NCBI GenBank assembly: GCA_021782915.1
Contig: JAJXUK010000005.1
Coordinates: 1 to 64,000, forward strand
Direction of reading: 5' to 3'
DNA: 64,000 bases
Source: Actinomycetes bacterium
Lineage (GTDB): Bacteria > Actinomycetota > Acidimicrobiia > Acidimicrobiales > RAAP-2
Shown in pieces: positions 58,998-64,000 of the stretch. Positions within the stretch are counted from its first letter, which is position 1. Each line of letters begins with the position of its first letter. Both the position numbers and the translations under genes were made by a program. The notes beneath the pieces were generated by a model that was not told where the DNA came from, did not search any database, and was given only the letters and a program-made list of their open reading frames with translations.

Positions 58998-60473
58998 GTG
59001 GGCGAGTCAACGGAGCAACACGTGCGCGTTCTGACGAGCAGCCTGCGCGCGCGCCTGGAGCGTCCTGCCTGGTGGGCCTGGAGTGCCGTGGGCCTGGTGG
59101 GCTCGCTGGTCGTCGCGGCGGGGGCGGCGGGAGTGGGCGCGCTGCCCCGGCCCGGTCGATATCGCTGGTGGCTGCCCGTCCTGGTGCACGAGCACGCGAG
59201 CGGCTACGGCCTGCTCTATCTGGGCGTCGCGCTCCTCGTCGTGGCCTGGCTGGGCCTCGGATTCGCGGCGGCGCGCAACCAGCTCGGCTCTGGTCGGGGC
59301 GCCCTGACCCTAGCCGCCTGGGCGCTGCCACTCTTCGTCGCACCGCCCCTGTTCAGCCGGGACGTCTACAGCTACGTCGCCCAGGGACTCCTCGCGCACC
59401 GGGGCCTCAACCCCTACCACTTCGGGCCCGACGCGCTGGGCGCTGGGCCGCTGTTCGACTCACTCGCCACCGCGTGGCGCCACACGCCCTCGCCGTACGG
59501 GCCGCTGTTCGTCACTCTCTCCAACGTGATCGTCGGGCCCGCCCACTCGCTCATCGCCCAGGTCCTCGCCTTTCGGGCCCTCAGCGGCATCGGACTTCTG
59601 GCAAGCGCCCTGCTGCTCGTGCGCCTCGCTCGCGAGCTCGGCGCGAACGAGTCACTCGCGCTGTGGCTGGGCGCACTGAGCCCACTGAGCCTCTTCTCCA
59701 GCGTTGCCTCGGCCCACAACGACTCGCTGATGATCGCCCTCGTGCTCGGCGGGCTTCTCGCGTGGCGCCGCGGGCACCTTCACGTGGCCATTGGCCTCAT
59801 CGCGCTAGGCGCCGCCGTCAAGTTGCCCGCCCTGGCGGGCCTCGCCGTCATCACCGGCGCCGAGTGGCGCCGGGGACCAGGGCGACTGCGGCTGCTCACT
59901 GAAGTGGTGCTCGTCACCGGAGTGGTCTTAACGGGCCTGACGCTGCTGAACGGCTTCGGCTTCTGGTGGGCCTCTCCCCCGGCGCTCGCCCTGGCGAGCC
60001 AGCTGCGCACCCTGGCCACGCCGATGACGAGCCTCGGGGTCTTTCTGGCGGCGAGCCTGCGCGTGCTGGGCGCGCACACCCTGAGCACCCACCGGGTGGT
60101 CTCCGACGTCCAGCCTGTGGGCGAGCTCGTCAGCACAGCGGCGGTCCTCTACGCCCTGTGGCGTGTGCGCGCCACGCACGTCGTGCGCACCCTCGGCGTC
60201 ATCCTGTTGGTGCTCGTGCTCGGTGGGCCGACGCTCTGGCCGTGGTACCTGCTCTGGGGCATCACCCTGCTCGCGGCGACCGCGGCGAACTCCTCGCGCG
60301 TGCTCATCGCGATAGCCGGCCTCGCGAGCCTGGTCGTGGGCCCCGGGGGCTCGCCCATGCTGGGCGGAAACGCCTACCTCGTCACGGCGCCGCTGCTCGT
60401 CATCGGACTCATCGGCTTCATGCGCTACCTTTCCCAGCACGACATCCTGGCCACACCCGATGATGCGCACTAG
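58998..60473 (+). CDS. GT-C mannosyltransferase, MptA/MptB-like
   Basis: 491-residue multi-pass membrane protein. The acidic first-loop motif typical of polyprenyl-phosphate-dependent mannosyltransferases is FSRDVYSYVAQGLLAHRGLNPY. About 12 helices are predicted, with TPSPYGPLF and AVKLPALAGL loops. Mycobacterial MptA/MptB extend the alpha-1,6 mannan core of lipomannan, which is the likely role. GTG at 58998. The stop overlaps the start of the next membrane glycosyltransferase by 14 nt. Confidence 0.83.
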   Translation: MGESTEQHVRVLTSSLRARLERPAWWAWSAVGLVGSLVVAAGAAGVGALPRPGRYRWWLPVLVHEHASGYGLLYLGVALLVVAWLGLGFAAARNQLGSGRGALTLAAWALPLFVAPPLFSRDVYSYVAQGLLAHRGLNPYHFGPDALGAGPLFDSLATAWRHTPSPYGPLFVTLSNVIVGPAHSLIAQVLAFRALSGIGLLASALLLVRLARELGANESLALWLGALSPLSLFSSVASAHNDSLMIALVLGGLLAWRRGHLHVAIGLIALGAAVKLPALAGLAVITGAEWRRGPGRLRLLTEVVLVTGVVLTGLTLLNGFGFWWASPPALALASQLRTLATPMTSLGVFLAASLRVLGAHTLSTHRVVSDVQPVGELVSTAAVLYALWRVRATHVVRTLGVILLVLVLGGPTLWPWYLLWGITLLAATAANSSRVLIAIAGLASLVVGPGGSPMLGGNAYLVTAPLLVIGLIGFMRYLSQHDILATPDDAH

Positions 60474-61587
60474 GGCACCGGGCCCCACGCGCCTGAGCGC
60501 GTCGCGACCCTTCGCCGTCGCGACGCTCGCGTACCTGGGCGCGCGTGCGATCACGCTGCTCGCGGTCGGTGTGGGCAACCTCTTCACCCACCACGGCTGG
60601 GTGGCTGATCTGTCCACGTGGGACGGGGCCTGGTTCCTCCGAGCCGCCGAGCACGGCTGGCCCGCCCAGCTGCCCTCCGTGGGCGGACACGTCGCGGCGA
60701 GCCCCCTCGCGTTCTTCCCCCTCTTCCCCCTGCTCATACGCGCCGTCGCCGCGATCAGCGGCCTGGGCCCCGGCACCGTCGGACTGCTCCTGAGCGGACT
60801 CGGTGGGCTCGGCGCCGTCTGGGCGGTCGGCGCTCTCACACGCCACTTCGCTGGTCCGGCCAAGGCCGAACGTGCCGCGCTGCTCTTCGCCCTCAGCCCG
60901 GGCAGTTTCGTCTTCAGCCTGATCTACGCCGAGGGCATCGTGATCGTCCTCATCGCCCTGGGCCTGCTCGCATTGCTGGAGCGGCGCTGGTGGCGCGCCG
61001 GCGTGCTCGGCGCGCTGGCCAGCGCGACGTCTCCCGTCGGCCTGGCCTTCGCGGCCAGCTGCGCGGCCACCGCGCTGTACCAGATCCTGCGTCGTCGGAC
61101 CTGGTCCTCCCTGGGCGCCGCCCTGCTCTCCCCGATGGGCTTCGTGCTCTGGACGCTCTACCTGTGGCGCCATACGGGCACGTTCTGGGCCTGGCGCCTG
61201 ACGGAGCGCTACGGGTGGAACAGCTTTCCGTCGCTGCTCTACCCGCTGCGCGTGCTGGGCAAGTTCCTCACGAACCCGCTGTCGCCGACCATGACCGGCC
61301 AGATCCTCTTCTGGGGCACGCTCGTGAGCGCGTATCTCGTCTACCTGATGTTCCGCGAGGCCCAGCCACTGCCCGTAGTCGCCTACGGCCTCGCCGCCGT
61401 GGTCCTCTTTGCCACCTCCTCGCCCGTGGGCCTGCGACCCCGATTCATCATGTTGGCCTTTCCCCTGACGATCGCGGCTGCGAGCCGCTTCGAGGGTCGG
61501 GCCTATCGCCTCGTGCTCGGCCTGTCGGTGATCGGCCTGGCCCTGATGAGCGTCGAGACGCTCACGTCCTGGGCGGTCTTTCCGTAG
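60460..61587 (+). CDS. PIG-V-like GT-C mannosyltransferase
   Basis: 375-residue membrane protein. The first loop has WDGAWFLRAAEHGW; FFPLFPLLIRAVAAISG follows, matching PIG-V/PimE-like mannosyltransferases that use polyprenyl-phosphate mannose. About ten helices. ATG at 60460 or 60463, inside the end of the upstream glycosyltransferase gene. The two genes probably act in one glycolipid or glycoprotein pathway. The 3' end overlaps the convergent phosphoribosyltransferase by 26 nt. Confidence 0.82.
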   Translation: MMRTRAPGPTRLSASRPFAVATLAYLGARAITLLAVGVGNLFTHHGWVADLSTWDGAWFLRAAEHGWPAQLPSVGGHVAASPLAFFPLFPLLIRAVAAISGLGPGTVGLLLSGLGGLGAVWAVGALTRHFAGPAKAERAALLFALSPGSFVFSLIYAEGIVIVLIALGLLALLERRWWRAGVLGALASATSPVGLAFAASCAATALYQILRRRTWSSLGAALLSPMGFVLWTLYLWRHTGTFWAWRLTERYGWNSFPSLLYPLRVLGKFLTNPLSPTMTGQILFWGTLVSAYLVYLMFREAQPLPVVAYGLAAVVLFATSSPVGLRPRFIMLAFPLTIAAASRFEGRAYRLVLGLSVIGLALMSVETLTSWAVFP

Positions 61588-62221
61588 GGACCCGAGCCCG
61601 GCGCAGGCAGGCGAGCACCTCCTCGTCCGTCGTCTGGGAGAAGTCTCGGTAGTGCTCGCCCACCGCGTAGAAGTCACGCGGCTCCTCGAGCACGACGACG
61701 TCGTCAGCGTCGGGCGTCATTTCAGCGGCCAGACCCCGGGGAGCCACCGGCACGGCCAGGACCACGTGCTGAGCACCCCAGGCGCGCGCCACGCGACAGG
61801 CCGCGCGCGCCGTCGCGCCCGTCGCCAGACCATCGTCGATGACCAGCGCGGTGCGCCCGGACAGGTTGGGTGCGCCGCGTCCCGACCGATAGAGAGCGGC
61901 CCGGCGCTCGAGCTCGGCGCGCTCGGCGCGCTCACTCGCGGCGAGGGCGCTCGAGGAGGTTCCGGTCTGGGCGATCACGTCCTCGCTCAGCAGGCGCACT
62001 CCCGCCTCACCGAGCGCGCCGATGGCCAGCTCCGGGCGCTGGGGTGCACTGAGCTTGCGCACGACCAGGACCTCGAGCGGCGCGCCCAGGGCCCGAGCGA
62101 CGGGCTCGGCCACGGGCAGGCCCCCGCGGGCCAGACCCAACACAACGACGTCAGAACCCTTCCACGCACTCAGGCGACGCGCGAGCTCGCGACCAGCCTG
62201 CGCCCGGTCCTCAAAGATCAT
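61562..62221 (-). CDS. Phosphoribosyltransferase-domain protein
   Basis: 219 residues. Type I PRTase fold: LGLARGGLPVAEPVARALGAPLEVLVVRKL at the N-terminus, the PRPP motif VIDDGLATGATA near residue 128, and LAVPVAPRGLAAEM. This is the stand-alone PRTase group often found near dienelactone-hydrolase or erythromycin-esterase-like genes. The acceptor is unknown. ATG at 62221. Confidence 0.87.
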   Translation of the reverse strand: MIFEDRAQAGRELARRLSAWKGSDVVVLGLARGGLPVAEPVARALGAPLEVLVVRKLSAPQRPELAIGALGEAGVRLLSEDVIAQTGTSSSALAASERAERAELERRAALYRSGRGAPNLSGRTALVIDDGLATGATARAACRVARAWGAQHVVLAVPVAPRGLAAEMTPDADDVVVLEEPRDFYAVGEHYRDFSQTTDEEVLACLRRARVPTERPPRT

Positions 62222-62310
62222 CTCGCACCCCCGGTGCGACCTTCGAGGCGCGCGAGCCCGGCCCCCGAGGACGGCTACCCCGGCGCGTGGCCCTCACCCG
62301 CGGGCCCGGC

Positions 62311-63528
62311 TCAGGCACCGGGCGACGCCAGGGCGCTCAACACGGCTCCCGCGAGGACGGCCTGGCCCGTCTCGTTCGGATGCAGCGACCCGTCGCTGAC
62401 GATGCTCTGACCCTGGCCCGCCAGGCTCAGCAGTCGCGCCGCCCAGACGCCCGACGCGCACGCGGCGTACGGGACCCTCGTGGGCCCCGCACGCCACAGG
62501 AGCCGGCAGGGGGCCATCCACGCGCTCGACCATCCGGGCGGGCGGGCCGTGGAGCTGACCTGGATGCCGCGAAGCGCACCCGCGGACGTCTTGGACACCG
62601 GCCCGCAGCGGAACCAGTCAACGGAGACCGGTGCCGCGGCGAGCAGGATTCGTCCGGGCGCCGCGAGCGCGACCGTGCTGAGCGCAGTCGCGATGGTCTG
62701 GTTCATCTCCTGGAGCAGCCCCGCCAGACGCTCGTAGTCGGCCGGGGAGAAGCCCAGGGACTCGCCCCAGCTCGTGCGGGGCACGGCGAAGGTCGCGCTG
62801 GCCTGACAGGCCCGTCGCGCGCCGAGGGCTGCCAGCTGCGGGTACGCCACCACCACCACGCGCCCCTGGGGCGACATGCGCGCGAGCACGCTCTCGTAGA
62901 GCTTCACCAGGCTCGCCTCGTCGCGAGCCACCAGGGCTGCTCGCTTCAGGTTCACCGCCGCAGAACAGGTGACGACGTTGGCGAGGTGGCTGAGGCGCCA
63001 GACGGCGCTGGCGGCGCGTCGCCCCCTCGTCACGATCAGACTGGCGCAAGCGCCCACCACGTCCATGAAGGCCGGCGCGTCGTCCCCGCCAACACTGATC
63101 GTCACCAGCGTCGTGGAGGCACCGACCGCGCGCAGCTGGGCGGGCTCGCCCTGGTAGGTGGACTCCAGCGAGCCCACGCTGGCTCCGGAGCACGCCGCGT
63201 TCACGAGGCTGGCCAGCCCCAGGCGCGCGGCGACCAGAGTGGGATAGGCCCCGCCGGGCGACATCGAGCGCTGGCAGCCGTCGCGGGCCGAGTCGCCCGG
63301 CTCTAAGAGCGTTACACCGGTGCCCGCTATCGGACTCGCGGCGGCGCTGGCGTAGGGCCCGTTGCCCAGTCCGGCGGCGAAGGAGTCGCCGAGGGCGACG
63401 TAGGACGCCACGGGTGTGCTCGTCGTGCTGGTCGTGCTCGTGCTCGACGCGCCCGCCGAGGTAGTGGCCAGCCCCACGCAGAGCGAGCCCGCGAGCAGAC
63501 AACTCGGAAGCAGGCGTCGCAGTTCCAT
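62311..63528 (-). CDS. Secreted SGNH/GDSL hydrolase
   Basis: 405 residues with a Sec signal peptide (about 1-26) followed by a Ser/Thr-rich linker. Block I is YVALGDSFAAGLG with Ser49, block III is VSVGGDD-like (ISVGGDDAPAF), and block V is DGSLHPNETGQ with Asp379 and His383. Six or more Cys residues suggest disulfides. Similar to actinobacterial secreted lipases/esterases. ATG at 63528. Downstream gap 62222-62310 shows nothing notable. Confidence 0.88.
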   Translation of the reverse strand: MELRRLLPSCLLAGSLCVGLATTSAGASSTSTTSTTSTPVASYVALGDSFAAGLGNGPYASAAASPIAGTGVTLLEPGDSARDGCQRSMSPGGAYPTLVAARLGLASLVNAACSGASVGSLESTYQGEPAQLRAVGASTTLVTISVGGDDAPAFMDVVGACASLIVTRGRRAASAVWRLSHLANVVTCSAAVNLKRAALVARDEASLVKLYESVLARMSPQGRVVVVAYPQLAALGARRACQASATFAVPRTSWGESLGFSPADYERLAGLLQEMNQTIATALSTVALAAPGRILLAAAPVSVDWFRCGPVSKTSAGALRGIQVSSTARPPGWSSAWMAPCRLLWRAGPTRVPYAACASGVWAARLLSLAGQGQSIVSDGSLHPNETGQAVLAGAVLSALASPGA

Positions 63529-63783
63529 CGGTCACCCCCGGTGTCTCGTCCCCACGGTATCGGGCACGCCCTCGTGGGCATCGCCGCCGCGACGACCAGG
63601 ACCGACTCGAGCATCGCGCGCTCGCGTTGACCTCGACGCTCCCCGCGAGATCGCCGACCCGCTCGCGAAGAGACGCGGGTCCCCGGTCGGGTCTCTCCGA
63701 GCGGCACCGCCAATGACGATCAGGTGACAATTCAGGGCCTGATCGGCCACGATGTGACACCGGTTGGGTAGCGTGGTCGTCTC

Positions 63784-64000
63784 ATGGGTCTTCTCGACCG
63801 GCTGGTCCCGTCCGATTTTCTCGCGGAGGTGCATGGCCCACTGCGACGCATGTACCTCACGACGCTGGTCAACACCTTCGGCAACGGCATGGCCTTCGCC
63901 ATGTTCGTGGTGTACCTGCACAACGTGCGGGGCTTCTCGACCACGTTCTCGACTCTGCTGCTCACTGCCACCGCTGTGGTCGGACTCTCGGTGAGCCCCC
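63784..64000 (+). CDS. MFS transporter, N-terminal fragment at window edge
   Basis: 72 codons before the right edge. After a short cytoplasmic start (LLDRLVPSDFL) comes MYLTTLVNTFGNGMAFAMFVVYL, a typical first helix of the major facilitator superfamily, and the start of helix two. ATG at 63784. TAGCGT at 63769-63774 is -10-like. The 255-bp gap before it (63529-63783) holds only a weak dyad (CCCACG/CGTGGG near 63552-63579). Family likely; substrate unknown. Confidence 0.7.
   Translation, partial: MGLLDRLVPSDFLAEVHGPLRRMYLTTLVNTFGNGMAFAMFVVYLHNVRGFSTTFSTLLLTATAVVGLSVSP

Overview
The window is very GC-rich, almost fully coding DNA. It reads as a chromosomal core region of an Actinomycetota bacterium. 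Evidence: an MtrA/MtrB two-component pair followed by a GerMN lipoprotein, ClpS next to a DUF2017 protein, a class-II DAHP synthase, a DinB/mycothiol-dependent isomerase-like protein, acyl-ACP desaturase, MptB-like GT-C mannosyltransferases, many GTG/TTG starts, and promoters placed for leaderless transcripts. An acidimicrobial-type lineage is my inference from gene order only. I see no prophage, insertion sequence, CRISPR array or plasmid gene.

Layout. (1) 1-14431, minus strand: the translation/isoprenoid block xerC, rpsB, tsf, pyrH, frr, cdsA, dxr, site-2 protease, ispG, proS, then rimP, nusA, ylxR, infB (infB runs off the left edge). A promoter and an intrinsic terminator lie in the proS-rimP gap. 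(2) 14505-17136, plus strand: mtrA-mtrB-short LpqB-like operon. (3) 17133-28887: rsfS, an undescribed 59-aa membrane protein, nadD; then aroF on the plus strand; then a tightly coupled minus-strand run obgE, proB, proA, MoxR ATPase, CoxE-like VWA protein, histidine phosphatase; a class-III aminotransferase; HU on the plus strand; rpmA and rplU. (4) 28916-41256, minus strand: RNase E/G, the cell-shape cluster mreB-mreC-mreD-mrdA (no rodA), ndk, folC, clpX, clpP, tig, and a mycothiol-family protein. (5) 41330-47696: tRNA-Pro, a polyamine-type ABC transporter potABDC, tRNA-Arg, tRNA-His, an aldehyde dehydrogenase, tRNA-Lys. (6) 47720-64000: a mosaic of small operons: clpS-DUF2017, an MpaB-like oxygenase, SDR and epimerase, surE, arfB, a methylmalonate-semialdehyde dehydrogenase-like gene followed by a permease-YHS fusion and a Nudix gene, acyl-CoA synthetase, DUF167, acyl-ACP desaturase, two GT-C mannosyltransferases, a phosphoribosyltransferase, an SGNH hydrolase, and the start of an MFS transporter.

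How it works together. Most of the window supplies translation, RNA turnover, MEP isoprenoid and phospholipid synthesis, proteolysis and lateral wall growth. Many adjacent genes share ATGA/GTGA junctions, so translational coupling is the rule. Seven convergent pairs overlap at their 3' ends, leaving no room for terminators. No clearly new multi-gene system stands out. The best leads are: a hairpin with a shared core and differing, still-paired outer arms in front of two aldehyde dehydrogenase genes; a permease carrying three YHS domains, two of them nearly identical in DNA; a client-less MoxR-VWA pair coupled to proA; a 59-aa membrane protein between nadD and rsfS; and two genes (ylxR, rsfS) whose conserved N-termini lie upstream of any ATG, GTG or TTG.
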